From JAPEKQ01 sp964516845 (GTDB lineage: Bacteria > Joyebacterota > Joyebacteria > Joyebacterales > Joyebacteraceae), in the NCBI GenBank assembly GCA_964516845.1, contig CAZEXP010000007.1, positions 18,770 through 82,769 of the forward strand: 64,000 nucleotides of DNA, written 5' to 3'. The notes below the pieces were generated by a model, which was not told where the DNA came from, searched no databases, and saw only the letters and a list, made by a program, of their open reading frames with translations. Position numbers and translations under genes: made by a program. Positions 24,217 through 33,709 of the stretch are shown here, in pieces; the first letter of the stretch is position 1, and each line of letters begins with the position of its first letter.

Positions 24217-26478
24217 GTGAGACACTGCTCACTTCTGATGCCTGTGATGCTGCCTGCTGCTCTGATGCTGTCTGTTGCCCTGTGTCCTCTTCCCGCCGCG
24301 GCCACGGAGACCGCCGGGACGCAGGAGGATCCGCATCACGTCCCGGAGGCCACGGGGCGTGTGATCCCCGACGGCGTTCTCGATGAGCCGCTCTGGGACC
24401 ACGCGCTCGAATTCGAGCTGGAGTACGAGACGAACCCGGGTGAGAACGTGACCCCGCCGATCGTCCGCACGGAAGTCCTGCTCGTCTCCACCGCAACGCA
24501 TCTCTGCGCCGCGTTTGTCGCGTACGATCCTGACCCGTCACAGATCTGCGCGAGCATCTGCGACCGTGACCGCATGTACAACGACGACCGCGTCATGATC
24601 ATCCTGGACACGTTCAACGACCATCGGCGCGGGTACATGTTCTTCGCCAACCCACTTGGGATTCAGGGGGACGCGCTCGACTCGTACGGCCACGGTTCCG
24701 GCGACCCGTCGTGGGATGCGATATGGGACTCCGGTGGCAGGATCACCGACGAAGGGTACGTGGTTGAGTTCGCCATCCCGTTCGCATCGCTGCGGTTCCA
24801 GCGCGGCGACGGACCGCAGACGTGGGGCGTCGGCACGGGACGGAAGTATTCGCGGACCTTCGACTACCGCTTCTCAGCGACGCCGAGCGACCGGGACGAC
24901 GACTGCTACCTCTGCAATGTCATGAAGGTACGAGGGTTCGAGGGAGCCACCCCCGGAAGGAACATCGAGATCGACCCCACGGTCTCCGGGTTCGTCTCCC
25001 AGGAGCGTGACCCGTTCCCGGACGGCGAATTCAAGCAGCGCGGCGACCAGTTCGACGTCGGCGTGACCGGGCGATGGGGAATCACGCCGAACCTCGTGCT
25101 CTCGACCGCCATCAACCCGGACTTCTCACAGGTCGAGGCCGATGCGTTCGAGCTCGAGGCGAACGAACGGTTCGCCATCTACTACGACGAGAAGCGCCCG
25201 TTCTTCCTCGAAGGGACCGAGTTCTTCCAGACGAGACTCAACGCGCTCTACACGCGGACGATCGCCGACCCGCTCTGGGGTCTCAAGCTCACCGGCAAGG
25301 AACGCGGCAACGCCGTCGGCGCGTTCGTGGCGCAGGATGAGATCACGAACCTCCTCATTCCGGGCGCTGAGGGCTCTTCGCTTCTGCAGCTCGACGGTGA
25401 GTCGACCTCCTCCGTGCTCAGATACCGTCGGGACGTGGGCGAGTCATCGACGGTCGGGCTGTTCGTCTCGGACCGGGAGAGCGACGGTTACTACAACCGG
25501 GTCGGCGGATTCGACGCGAACCTCAAGTTCCTCACGAGCGAACGTCTGGGGCTCCAGGTGCTGGCCACGCGGACGTCGTATCCCGACGCCATCGCCGACG
25601 ACTTCGGTCAGGAGCGCGGCGAGTTCGACGGGCTGGCCTATGATGCCGAATACAACCACGACGCGAGCGACTATGAGTGGTGGCTGGCGTATCGTCAGAT
25701 CGACGAGGGGTATCGCAGCGACGTCGGCTGGCGGCCGAAGGTCGGGTTCCGGCAGTCGCGCTGCGGCGTCACGCGCGTCATCGAGGGCGATGCGAGCGAC
25801 TGGTACGACAGCTGGAGTCTTGGCGGGGGCTACGTTCACGAGGAGAAGCTCGACGGCGAGCTGCTTCAGAGCTTCTTCGACTGCTGGGTCAACTACAGCG
25901 GGCCGCTGAGGTCGCACGTCAGGTACTACGGCATGTTTGGAAGCGAACGCTACGACGATGAGGACTACGAGACGACATGGCACTCCGTCGGTACGAGCAT
26001 CTGGCCGACCGGGTGGCTCGAACTCGAGCTGGGCACCGGCTTCGGGCAGGGCATCGACTACTCGAACGGCCGGAAGGCAGATGTCCTGAGTCTGTCACCC
26101 TCATGCTCCGTGCAGGCAGGCCGGCGCCTGAACATCGTGTATGGGCACGATTACGAGCGTCTTGATGTCGCGGGCGGCACGCTCTACACCGCGAACGTCG
26201 ATGGCCTTTGGGCGACCTATCAGTTCACGAAGCGCACGTTTCTCCGCGTCGTGCTCCAGCACGCTTCGGTCGAGCTTGACCCTAATCTCTACGCGGACGA
26301 TGATCCGAGTTCGCAGGAGCGCGAGCTGGCGAGTCAGGTGCTCTTCTCGTACAAGATCAACCCGCAGACGGTTCTCTATCTTGGGTACTCCGACAACCAT
26401 TTCGGCGACTTCGATATCGACCTGACCCAGAGTGACAGGACCTTCTTCGCGAAGATCGGATACGCGTTCGTGCTGTAG
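24217..26478 (+). CDS. DUF5916 outer-membrane protein with CBM9-like N-terminal domain
   Basis: The 753-residue protein has a signal peptide (residues 1-29), a CBM9-like sandwich (about 35-225: 'IPDGVLDEPLWDHA', 'LVSTATHLCAAFVAYDPDP', 'VMIILDTFND', 'GYVVEFAIPFASLRF') and a DUF5916 C-terminal region (about 250-753) containing 'LSTAINPDFSQVEADAFELEANERFAIYYDEKRPFFLEG' in segments, followed by alternating aromatic strands and a final 'FAKIGYAFVL' beta-barrel signal. The barrel should sit in the outer membrane; substrate unknown. The GTG at 24217 has GAGGAG at the right distance. The family is common in Bacteroidota and Gemmatimonadota. Confidence 0.87.
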   Translation: MRHCSLLMPVMLPAALMLSVALCPLPAAATETAGTQEDPHHVPEATGRVIPDGVLDEPLWDHALEFELEYETNPGENVTPPIVRTEVLLVSTATHLCAAFVAYDPDPSQICASICDRDRMYNDDRVMIILDTFNDHRRGYMFFANPLGIQGDALDSYGHGSGDPSWDAIWDSGGRITDEGYVVEFAIPFASLRFQRGDGPQTWGVGTGRKYSRTFDYRFSATPSDRDDDCYLCNVMKVRGFEGATPGRNIEIDPTVSGFVSQERDPFPDGEFKQRGDQFDVGVTGRWGITPNLVLSTAINPDFSQVEADAFELEANERFAIYYDEKRPFFLEGTEFFQTRLNALYTRTIADPLWGLKLTGKERGNAVGAFVAQDEITNLLIPGAEGSSLLQLDGESTSSVLRYRRDVGESSTVGLFVSDRESDGYYNRVGGFDANLKFLTSERLGLQVLATRTSYPDAIADDFGQERGEFDGLAYDAEYNHDASDYEWWLAYRQIDEGYRSDVGWRPKVGFRQSRCGVTRVIEGDASDWYDSWSLGGGYVHEEKLDGELLQSFFDCWVNYSGPLRSHVRYYGMFGSERYDDEDYETTWHSVGTSIWPTGWLELELGTGFGQGIDYSNGRKADVLSLSPSCSVQAGRRLNIVYGHDYERLDVAGGTLYTANVDGLWATYQFTKRTFLRVVLQHASVELDPNLYADDDPSSQERELASQVLFSYKINPQTVLYLGYSDNHFGDFDIDLTQSDRTFFAKIGYAFVL

Positions 26479-26499
26479 CGCGCGGGCAGAGGTTTGACG

Positions 26500-26821
26500 G
26501 CGTGCTCACCGCGCGACGACGTGGCGACTGCCGTCGTTCCCGACGGCCGACGGGTTCGCCGTCTGCGGGGCGAACAAGGCGTTCGACGGGACCGACTCGG
26601 TCTATCTTCTCGAGTTCCTGCCTGACGGGACGCTGCTTGGCGAGCGGACGTTCGGGGCGGCGACGTCCTGCTGGGGGAGTGCCGTGTGTTCGTCGGTCTC
26701 TGCCAACGAGGATGTCTCATCCCTATTCGTTGCCGGACACATCGGGAGCACGTCGTCGGACCTTCACGACGCTTTGGTGACGCGCATCCCGGTCGGAGCT
26801 CGTCCGCCAAGCACCCGTTGA
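26500..26821 (+). pseudogene. Frameshifted remnant of a beta-propeller-type secreted protein
   Basis: One frame reads R-D-D-V-A-T-A-V-V-P up to about 26540; after one extra base near 26542 another frame continues T-A-D-G-F-A-V-C-G-A-N-K, 'DSVYLLEFLPDGTLLGERTFG' in pieces, 'SSLFVAGHIG' and stops at 26819-26821. This is the repeat style of delta-60/SBBP-like propeller proteins ('T-A-D-G-G-F-x-V-x-G'). There is no start codon or RBS. It is the decayed 3' end of a once longer gene. It accounts for most of the 449-bp gap after the DUF5916 gene. Confidence 0.65.
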
Positions 26822-26845
26822 CACACCGGATATTCCGCGCATACT
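26818..26845 (+). promoter_or_regulatory. Promoter of the gene at 26928
   Basis: TTGACA (26818-26823) and CATACT (26840-26845), 16-bp spacer. The -35 overlaps the stop codon of the propeller remnant. Transcription would start within the hairpin at 26847-26877. Confidence 0.65.
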
Positions 26846-26846
26846 C

Positions 26847-26877
26847 TGCACCCGATGATCAGGTCTCATCGGGTGCA
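26847..26877 (+). other. Hairpin at the predicted 5' end of a transcript
   Basis: TGCACCCGATGA (26847-26858) pairs perfectly with TCATCGGGTGCA (26866-26877) around a seven-base loop. It lies directly after the -10, so it would form or nearly form the 5' end of the mRNA and could stabilise it. It may instead be the old terminator of the pseudogene. Confidence 0.5.
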
Positions 26878-26927
26878 TGCCTTTGGCGCAGAGGTGGCGG
26901 CCGGTTCACTCCAGACGAGGGGGACAG

Positions 26928-28148
26928 ATGTCGAACGTGCGAAGGTGTGTCGTGGCTGTGACGGCATCGCTGCTCTGCGCAGCGCTTGCGGCGGCGTCAG
27001 CGTCGTCGAGTGAGGGCCGTGCTGTCGGCGTGATCTCCGATGACGCGGCAATCGCCACGGAAGCTGCGAGCGTCGAACGCGGCATCACCGAGACGATCTG
27101 GTTCCAGGGATTCCTGGCCGACGTCGACACGGGCGACCCGATCGACGGGACCGTCACGGTCGAGGCCGAGATCTTCGATGCATCGACCGGGGGCACCAGC
27201 TTGTGGGGCTCCGAGAGCCACAGCGGCGTGGTCGTGGTCGAGGGCTGGTTCAACATCGAGCTTGGCTCGATCGAGTCGCTGCCCGGGTTCGACGCTCCGC
27301 CATACTATCTCGAGCTCACTGTCGACGGCGAGCTGATGGACTCACGTCAGAAACTCGCGTCAGTTCCGATGGCGTATTACGCAGGAGACCTCGAGCTGCC
27401 CTTCTACGGCGCGGTCAGCGCACAGGGCACGGCCGTTCACGTCGAGCAGCTCGGTGCGGGGACCGGCATCTACTCGCGGACCGGCGGGAGCAACCCGGCC
27501 ATCGTCGGTATCCACTCGGGGAGCGAAGTGGCGATCCGCGGCACCTGTTTGAGCGGGATCGCCGGCGACTTCATCGGCGACGTCTCCGTGGATGGGGAAC
27601 TCGCGGTCACCGGTGACGTGAATGTGGGCATCGACGCTCGAGTTACCGTTGCAGACACGCTCGAAGCGCTCGCCGTGGAGACCTACCGGTTTCAGATGAC
27701 GAGAAGCCCCTCGGCGGGCATGATCCTCACGTGCGACGACGCCGGGAACGGATACTGGGATTGGCCGGTGGCGCGAGCGGATCTTGCGGAGATGGCGCCG
27801 GTCAGCAGCGGAGCGACAGCAGTGGAACCTGGTGACGTCATGGTGATCGATCCACTCGGGCACGGCCGGATGACGGTCTCCATCGAAGCACGGTCGAGGC
27901 TCGTCGCCGGCATCTGCAGCACAGCGCCGGGATCCGACGAGATCCCGCTGGCGGTCGTCGGCATCGTCCCGTGCAAGGTCTCGGCGGAGAACGGCGCGAT
28001 CGCCGTCGGCGATCTGCTGGTGACGTCCGGCACACCGGGTTATGCGATGCGCGAGGCAAGTCCCGCGGTCGGCACCGTGCTAGGCAAGGCACTCGAGCCT
28101 CTCGAGGTCGGGACCGGCGTCATCCGCGTGCTGGTAACGCTCCAGTAG
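26928..28148 (+). CDS. Secreted structural protein with conserved C-terminal beta module
   Basis: The 406-residue protein has a signal peptide (residues 1-26), an N-terminal beta domain ('FQGFLADVDTGDPIDGTVTVEAEIFD', in pieces, and 'SVPMAYYAGDL', also seen in phage-tail-like and adhesion proteins), a central repeat-like beta region ('GDFIGDVSVDGELAVTGDVNVG') and a C-terminal module 'ARADLAEMAPVSSG...EPGDVMVIDP...VVGIVPCKVSAENG...VGDLLVTSGTPGYAM...GTVLGKALEPLEVGTGVI' in pieces. That C-terminal module recurs in many bacterial extracellular proteins; its job is unknown, perhaps trimerisation or self-processing. ATG 26928 has GAGGGGG upstream. Confidence 0.7.
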   Translation: MSNVRRCVVAVTASLLCAALAAASASSSEGRAVGVISDDAAIATEAASVERGITETIWFQGFLADVDTGDPIDGTVTVEAEIFDASTGGTSLWGSESHSGVVVVEGWFNIELGSIESLPGFDAPPYYLELTVDGELMDSRQKLASVPMAYYAGDLELPFYGAVSAQGTAVHVEQLGAGTGIYSRTGGSNPAIVGIHSGSEVAIRGTCLSGIAGDFIGDVSVDGELAVTGDVNVGIDARVTVADTLEALAVETYRFQMTRSPSAGMILTCDDAGNGYWDWPVARADLAEMAPVSSGATAVEPGDVMVIDPLGHGRMTVSIEARSRLVAGICSTAPGSDEIPLAVVGIVPCKVSAENGAIAVGDLLVTSGTPGYAMREASPAVGTVLGKALEPLEVGTGVIRVLVTLQ

Positions 28149-28318
28149 GCGTGAGGATGCGGGAATCTGGATTCCGCTTGACCTCGTGACGCGATGGTGG
28201 CTATTGTTCACGCATCGGACCCCTTCATGGGAAGGAGTCTGTCTGTGAGTTCGCGGCAACCATCGTTCCGACCACGACACTGAAGAGATCTGGCGCACTC
28301 CAACGAAGGAGGTGGCCC

Positions 28319-29149
28319 ATGAAGAGAGCGTTGACGATGATCGCGCTGACGCTTCTGGTTCTGGGCGTGTGTCTCGTGACGGTCACGGCAGCCGGTGACC
28401 GCCCCGAGAGCGACAGCTACGAATTGAGAACCTGGGCAGTGGTTTCGGGCGGGTCGGACGGTGGTCCACTGGTTGAGTCCACAAGCTATCGCCTCAGAAG
28501 CCGGATCGGCGGTCCGTTCGTTGGGAGCGCCGAGAGCACATCGTACGCGCTGTGGGGCTGTGGAGCCTACACGCCGGTCGAGGCGGCGTTCTTCGCCTCG
28601 ACGACAGAGCCGCTCTGCGTGACGCTCCGGTGGAGTGTGGCCTCGCTCGACGGCGTTGCCGGTTTCCACGTCCAGCGCTCGCTGACCGAGGCCGGTCCGT
28701 ACGAGCGTATCACGACGGAGCCCGTCGGGCTCGACAACCCGGGTGTGTACGAGGACCGTGACGTTCTCCCTCAGACCGAGTACTGGTACGAGCTGTGGGT
28801 CGTCGAGAACTCCGGCGCAGAATACTGCGCGAGTCAGTGGCCTGCGTCGGCGCTGACCGGCGGCCGTTTCGTGACGCGGTTCCAGGCGTTCACGAGGAGT
28901 CCGTTCCGCGATCAGACGGCTGTCGCCTTCGAGATCGGCGAAATCTCAGAGCCCGTGCACTTGACGCTCTATGATGTGTCGGGCAAGCTCGTTCGTACGC
29001 TCGTTTCCGAGCCTCTCTCTCCGGGCCGCTATGAGGTCGCGTGGGACGGCAGGAACGAGGCCGGCCAGAGTCTGGCGTCGGGCGTCTACTTCTGCCGCTT
29101 TGACGCCGGAGATGTCAGCGAGCGCTCATCTGTTGTCCTTCTGAAGTAG
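28319..29149 (+). CDS. Secreted protein with fibronectin-III-like and FlgD-Ig domains
   Basis: The 276-residue protein has a signal peptide (about residues 1-25), a short region 'SYELRTWAVVSGGSDGGPLVESTSYRLRSRIG' in pieces that is typical of small secreted proteins in FCB phyla, a fibronectin-III-like domain (about 95-180) and a C-terminal FlgD Ig-like domain (about 190-276: 'VHLTLYDVSGKLVRTLV', 'AWDGRNEAGQSLASGVYFCRF'). It is probably anchored to or exported across the outer membrane by the C-terminal module. AGGAGG lies before the ATG; a strong terminator follows. Confidence 0.78.
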   Translation: MKRALTMIALTLLVLGVCLVTVTAAGDRPESDSYELRTWAVVSGGSDGGPLVESTSYRLRSRIGGPFVGSAESTSYALWGCGAYTPVEAAFFASTTEPLCVTLRWSVASLDGVAGFHVQRSLTEAGPYERITTEPVGLDNPGVYEDRDVLPQTEYWYELWVVENSGAEYCASQWPASALTGGRFVTRFQAFTRSPFRDQTAVAFEIGEISEPVHLTLYDVSGKLVRTLVSEPLSPGRYEVAWDGRNEAGQSLASGVYFCRFDAGDVSERSSVVLLK

Positions 29150-29172
29150 CGCTTCACACAATCGCATCGCAG

Positions 29173-29213
29173 AGAAGCCCCCGGACCGATGTGGTCCGGG
29201 GGCTTCTTGTTTG
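29173..29213 (+). terminator. Strong intrinsic terminator
   Basis: GAAGCCCCCGGACC (29174-29187) and GGTCCGGGGGCTTC (29193-29206) form a perfect 14-bp stem (15 with the flanking A-T), a five-base loop, then TTGTTTG. Confidence 0.9.
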
Positions 29214-29309
29214 CCACCTGTGTGAGCCTGTGCGTCCCGTCCGGGCGGCGGGGCGATGCTGCCCGGACGCATCTCGTCGCCCAGGGTGCTGACGGACGAG
29301 CAGGACGTG

Positions 29310-31253
29310 CTACCTGATGAGCACGACCTTCCGCGTCTGCTCCCAGTCCCCGACGCGGGCATGGCAGATGTAGACGCCCGAAGCAGCCTGCGCGCCGTGA
29401 CGGTTCCTGCCGTCCCACGCGATCGCGTGGTTGCCGGCCGTGAGGTCGTCGGACTCGATCGTCGCGACCAGTCGTCCGCTCACGTCGAAGACCGCGATCT
29501 CGACCCTGGCCGGACGGGGGAGGCTCAGATTGAAGACCGTCGCGTCGACGAACGGGTTCGGGGACGCCGGCGCGAATGCGAGGCGTCCGACCACATCGCC
29601 AACACCCGTCCCGTCCTCGACGTACGCGGAGAGCGTCACCGTGATCTCCGAGCGCGGCGCCCAACCGTGGACGGACGTGTCATCACGCGTCTGGAGAATG
29701 AGCTCCGCTTCGAAGAGCGTGTTCGGTGTCGCGCCGTCGCCGTCGAACACAACGTCGAACGATGCGGGCGTGGCGCCGGCCGTCTGCGCGGTGAATCCAC
29801 CATCGAAGGAGAATCGACCATCGCCACCGTCGAATTCGGCGTCATAGACCTCAAGGAGCGCCTGAAGCGCCGTGTATCCGACATCATAGACGTCGAGGGA
29901 AAGTGCCGGGAAGTCTCCCGGTTCGTGTGAGCCGAAGTCGAGCGATCCCTGGAGCATCGTGGAGCCATCGGCCAGCGAGGGCTCGGCGTGCGAGAGGACC
30001 GTGCCGGAGAGCGGGACTGGCACGGTCGGGTTGTCGAGGTCATCGGAAGAGACGACCAGCGATCCGGACCGGTATCCGGTCGTCGCGGTGTCCATCATGA
30101 TCGAGTGGTTGTTCTCGCTGCCGGACTCGACATCATAGAGACCGCTCGCCGCCGAGAACCCGGAGGGTGCCGCGAGCGAGTAGTCGAGCTCATCCGCCGG
30201 GGCAACGGCCACGTTGCCGACGGTCACCGGGAGCGTGGCTGCCGTGCCGGTGATGTACGAGCCGAACGCGAGCTGTGAAGAGGCGTCGACCTTCGGCGGC
30301 AGCTGAAAATCGGCGTAGACGGGGAGGTGATCCGACGCCTCATGGAGCGCGTCGGCGAGCGTGGTGCCGACGGCGTAGTTCGTTCCTGAGTTGATGGCCG
30401 TGTTGAGATGCATCCCGTCGTTGCCGTACGCAGTGTAGGTCCCCGGGATGTAGTCCATGCCCTCGCCGTCGTAGAGCGCGTAGGAGATCAGGAGGATGTC
30501 AAAACGGTCATCCATCCCACCGGTCGCACCGCCGCCGAACGACGTCGTGCGCGGCGACTGCGTGTGGATGTCGGCGAACGAGTAGCTGTCGTGCCAGGTG
30601 CCGGGCCTGCTGATCGGGTCCATCACGCGGCCATCGTTGTCGGCTTCGCTTCCGATCAGTTTCTGGTAAGAGGTCTCGGTGCTGGCGCGGATGTTGTAGT
30701 CGCCGGCGACCATGAACGAGCCACCGGAGGGATACGCGTTCATGTGTTCCCTGAGGATCGTGCACTCAGCGAGCCGCTTGGTCTGATCCTCTGATGTTGA
30801 TCCGGCCTTCAGGTGGAGCGAGTAGACCCGGACGTTGGCATCGCTCGACGTGTAGCCCACGGGTCGGACGACGTACTCGGAGATGTTGCGGAGCGCCGTT
30901 GTGATCTCCTGGTGCGAGATGTAGTCGACCGTGGCGATCTTGTAGTAGAGCGCGTTGTCCGTGTCATACCCGTCGACGAAGGGTCCCGCTGCGTACTCGC
31001 CGGGCGAGTAGTAGTTGAGCGCGCTGTCGAGAATCTGATTCATGCCCGCTGCGCTGAGCATCTCCTGAACAACGAGCACGTCCGGATCGAGATCCTCGAG
31101 AATGACGCGGAAGTCATCGAGCCTCGACGTCCCGGTCGAGCCGGGGAAGTTGAGCACATTGTACGTCACGACTCGAAGGGCAAGCGCCGTGCTCGGCAGC
31201 AGCAGACTGAGCGCGATGACGCACGTGAGTCCAAAGGGGATGTGTCGTCTCAT
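29310..31253 (-). CDS. Secreted endonuclease/exonuclease/phosphatase-family protein with FlgD-Ig C-terminus
   Basis: The 647-residue protein has a signal peptide (residues 1-26), then an EEP fold (about 27-330) with Y-N-V-L-N-F, V-V-Q-E-M (catalytic Glu), S-L-H-L, G-D-Y-N-I and S-D-H-L-P, matching the metal- and phosphate-binding residues of DNase I/sphingomyelinase-like enzymes. Ig-like beta domains follow, and residues 560-647 are a FlgD sorting domain ('ASPNPFVDATVFNLSL', 'AWDGRNRHGAQAASGVYICHA'). It may degrade extracellular DNA or phospholipid. The ATG at 31253 follows GAGAGGA, with a good promoter at 31399-31427. Confidence 0.88.
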   Translation of the reverse strand: MRRHIPFGLTCVIALSLLLPSTALALRVVTYNVLNFPGSTGTSRLDDFRVILEDLDPDVLVVQEMLSAAGMNQILDSALNYYSPGEYAAGPFVDGYDTDNALYYKIATVDYISHQEITTALRNISEYVVRPVGYTSSDANVRVYSLHLKAGSTSEDQTKRLAECTILREHMNAYPSGGSFMVAGDYNIRASTETSYQKLIGSEADNDGRVMDPISRPGTWHDSYSFADIHTQSPRTTSFGGGATGGMDDRFDILLISYALYDGEGMDYIPGTYTAYGNDGMHLNTAINSGTNYAVGTTLADALHEASDHLPVYADFQLPPKVDASSQLAFGSYITGTAATLPVTVGNVAVAPADELDYSLAAPSGFSAASGLYDVESGSENNHSIMMDTATTGYRSGSLVVSSDDLDNPTVPVPLSGTVLSHAEPSLADGSTMLQGSLDFGSHEPGDFPALSLDVYDVGYTALQALLEVYDAEFDGGDGRFSFDGGFTAQTAGATPASFDVVFDGDGATPNTLFEAELILQTRDDTSVHGWAPRSEITVTLSAYVEDGTGVGDVVGRLAFAPASPNPFVDATVFNLSLPRPARVEIAVFDVSGRLVATIESDDLTAGNHAIAWDGRNRHGAQAASGVYICHARVGDWEQTRKVVLIR

Positions 31254-31612
31254 GTGATTCCTCTCGGGGTGTCCTGAACCGTACTGGCACAAGGCGTGCG
31301 GAGCACTGTCGTCACTCGGGGACCGCCATCGTACCACGGCGAGCCTGGTCGTGCGTCGTGTCGTTTCCGAGCCGGGTGCTGCGGCACCCGATACCTCTAT
31401 TGTATCTCAATTGACGCCACTTATCAAGAATATGTGACATCAGGCAGTCCGGGGGGCGCTTTCAGCGTGAGGCGGGCAACGTCGTGGCGGCACCTGTTGC
31501 CGCGGGGTCACCGATGCCATACGATGTCAGGGACTCCGGACGGCAATAACAGGAAACGGCACGAACGGATGGCGCGTCCCTCACGGGGCGCGCCAGCACC
31601 CAGGAGGTAGCT
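31254..31612. other. Divergent intergenic region, 359 bp
   Basis: Contains the leftward promoter at 31399-31427. For the rightward gene, TTGTAT (31400-31405) and TATCAA (31422-31427) with 16-bp spacing is a weak possibility on the same DNA. No small gene or RNA motif was recognised. Confidence 0.45.
31399..31427 (-). promoter_or_regulatory. Promoter of the EEP-family gene
   Basis: On the minus strand TTGATA (31427-31422) and TACAAT (31404-31399), spacing 17 bp, leader about 140 nt. Confidence 0.7.
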
Positions 31613-33709
31613 GTGCCTGCTTCGAAGCATCGCTGGTCCACTGTCGCCGCGACCGCGCTGGCGACGCTCATCTTCGCCGGTGTTATTCCGGTGTTCGTCG
31701 GCGTCGCATCCGCCGCGCCGGGTGAGGCCGGAGGGGAACTGCCCCCCGGCGACGCTCCACCACCGACCGCGTTCTCGCGGCTCGATGACGCAGGCGATGC
31801 CGACGACTTCCCCGATGCCGATCACATCATCGTCCTCGACCGGACCGTCAACCGCGTGAAGCCGACCGGTGTGACGTACGGCGAGAGCTACCTGCTGACG
31901 AAGGTTCTGACGTCGGACGGATGCCGCGACCGTTCGGTCCTCCGCTGGGGGTACGAACCGTGGAGCAGTGAGGTCGAGGTGCGCGAGGTCAATGTCATCC
32001 GCGACGGCGAGCGCATTCCAGTCGATGTCGCGAACGTGCACGACCTCCCGGCGCCACAGTCCGCCATCTACTGGAACAGCCGGATCAAGACGCTCCAGCT
32101 TCCGCGGCTCCGCGTGAACGACGGGATCGAGGTCACGCTCTTCCGCAAGGGATACAGCTACGCGCTGCTCGAGCAGGCCGGCTCCGATGCCGCGGTCGGT
32201 TCAGACATCGCGACCGACGCGGGCGACGAGAAGTACATCCCGCCGATGCCCGGCGAGTACTTCGACATCGTGCTCTTCCAGGGCTCGGTGCCGATCGTCG
32301 AACGGCGCTACGAGCTCGTGATGCCGCCGGACAAGCGGCTGCATTCGGAGGTCTACAACGGACCGCTCTTCTCGGCGACGAGCTACGACGCTGAGGCGAC
32401 GACCTACTCGTGGTGGGCGTTCGACGTCCCCGTGGTCAACTCCGAACCCCGCCAGCCGGACGCGAGCGACCGCGTCGCGAAGGTCGTCGTGGCGACCGTG
32501 GAGAGCTGGGAGAAGAAGAGCCGCTGGTTCTTTGACGCCAACCGCAACCAGTTCGACGTTACCCCGGAGGTCCAGGCGAAGGTGGACGAGGTTCTGCGTG
32601 ACGCCGGCGTAGCGAATGGGACCGAGGCCGAGAAGGCCGAGGTCCTCGTGCACTGGGTGGCTCAGAACATTCGGTACAGCGGACAGACGATGGGCGAAGG
32701 CGAGGGGTTCACGCTCCATCCCGGGGACATGATCTTCGAGCAGCGAAGCGGCGTCTGCAAGGACATTGCCGGCATGCTCATCACGATGATGCGGGCGGCC
32801 GACATGGACTCGTACGCAGCGATGACGATGGCGGGGAGTCGCATCGAGGAGGTTCCGGCCGACCAGTTCAATCACTGTGTCTGCGCACTCCGCAAGGACG
32901 ACGGTCGGTTCGAGATGTATGATCCGACGTGGGTTCCATATCAGAACGACATATGGTCGCAGTCCGAATCGGAGCAGCACTACCTTATCGGCACGCCCGA
33001 GGGCGAGCCTCTCGCGTCGATCCCGTACAGCCCGCCGGAGGACTCGGCGCTGCGGATACGCCACGACGGGCGCATTCTCGAAGACGGGACCCTCGAGGGG
33101 ACCTTCCGGCTCGACGGCTCGCGCGCTCTTGACTCGCGTCTGCGGGGCATGGTCAGCATGAGCCGCATGGAGGATGTCGAGAGCGACATCGCGTACTACT
33201 GGTCCGAGCTGGGGCCCGCAGTCGAGATCATCAAGCTCTCGCACATCGTGGTCGATGACTTCAGCGAGGATGCGTGGATCGAGATCGAGTACCGCGTCCC
33301 GGGATACGCGTTGGTCGCCGAGGACGGATTGGAGTTTGAAAGCCCGATGATGGTGCTCGCAACGGAGAACGGGTGGCTCTGCCGCTCGTGCGTCTACGAT
33401 TGGGGCGACGAGCGCGAGAGCGACGTGTTCCTCTGGTTCACACAGCTCATCGACGCCGAGGAGACCATCCGGGTTCCGGGCGGCTACGAATTCGACGAGA
33501 TCGAGACGCCCGACGAGATCGATGAAACGTACGGGTACTTCAAGGGCGATGCGCAGGCTGACGGCAGGAAGCTCACCGTGAGCGAGCGCTTCGAGGCGCG
33601 AAGGCGGCAGATTCCGCCCGACGGGTATGACGGGTTCAAGGCGGCCGTCGACGAGATGATGGACTGGGCCGCAACGGTCTACCGCGCGGAGAAGGGGGGT
33701 GCGTCGTGA
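31613..33709 (+). CDS. DUF3857/transglutaminase-like protein, intact catalytic triad
   Basis: The 698-residue protein has a signal peptide (cleavage about residue 35), an N-terminal DUF3857 beta domain (about 55-290) and a transglutaminase-like core with Cys382 ('RSGVCKDIAGML'), His421 ('FNHCVCAL') and Asp437 ('MYDPTWVPY'), the papain-like Cys-His-Asp triad. A beta-rich C-terminal region follows. It is periplasmic or surface-bound and may cross-link or proteolyse proteins. GTG 31613 follows AGGAGG. The stop overlaps the start of a paralogue-like gene by four bases. Confidence 0.85.
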   Translation: MPASKHRWSTVAATALATLIFAGVIPVFVGVASAAPGEAGGELPPGDAPPPTAFSRLDDAGDADDFPDADHIIVLDRTVNRVKPTGVTYGESYLLTKVLTSDGCRDRSVLRWGYEPWSSEVEVREVNVIRDGERIPVDVANVHDLPAPQSAIYWNSRIKTLQLPRLRVNDGIEVTLFRKGYSYALLEQAGSDAAVGSDIATDAGDEKYIPPMPGEYFDIVLFQGSVPIVERRYELVMPPDKRLHSEVYNGPLFSATSYDAEATTYSWWAFDVPVVNSEPRQPDASDRVAKVVVATVESWEKKSRWFFDANRNQFDVTPEVQAKVDEVLRDAGVANGTEAEKAEVLVHWVAQNIRYSGQTMGEGEGFTLHPGDMIFEQRSGVCKDIAGMLITMMRAADMDSYAAMTMAGSRIEEVPADQFNHCVCALRKDDGRFEMYDPTWVPYQNDIWSQSESEQHYLIGTPEGEPLASIPYSPPEDSALRIRHDGRILEDGTLEGTFRLDGSRALDSRLRGMVSMSRMEDVESDIAYYWSELGPAVEIIKLSHIVVDDFSEDAWIEIEYRVPGYALVAEDGLEFESPMMVLATENGWLCRSCVYDWGDERESDVFLWFTQLIDAEETIRVPGGYEFDEIETPDEIDETYGYFKGDAQADGRKLTVSERFEARRRQIPPDGYDGFKAAVDEMMDWAATVYRAEKGGAS

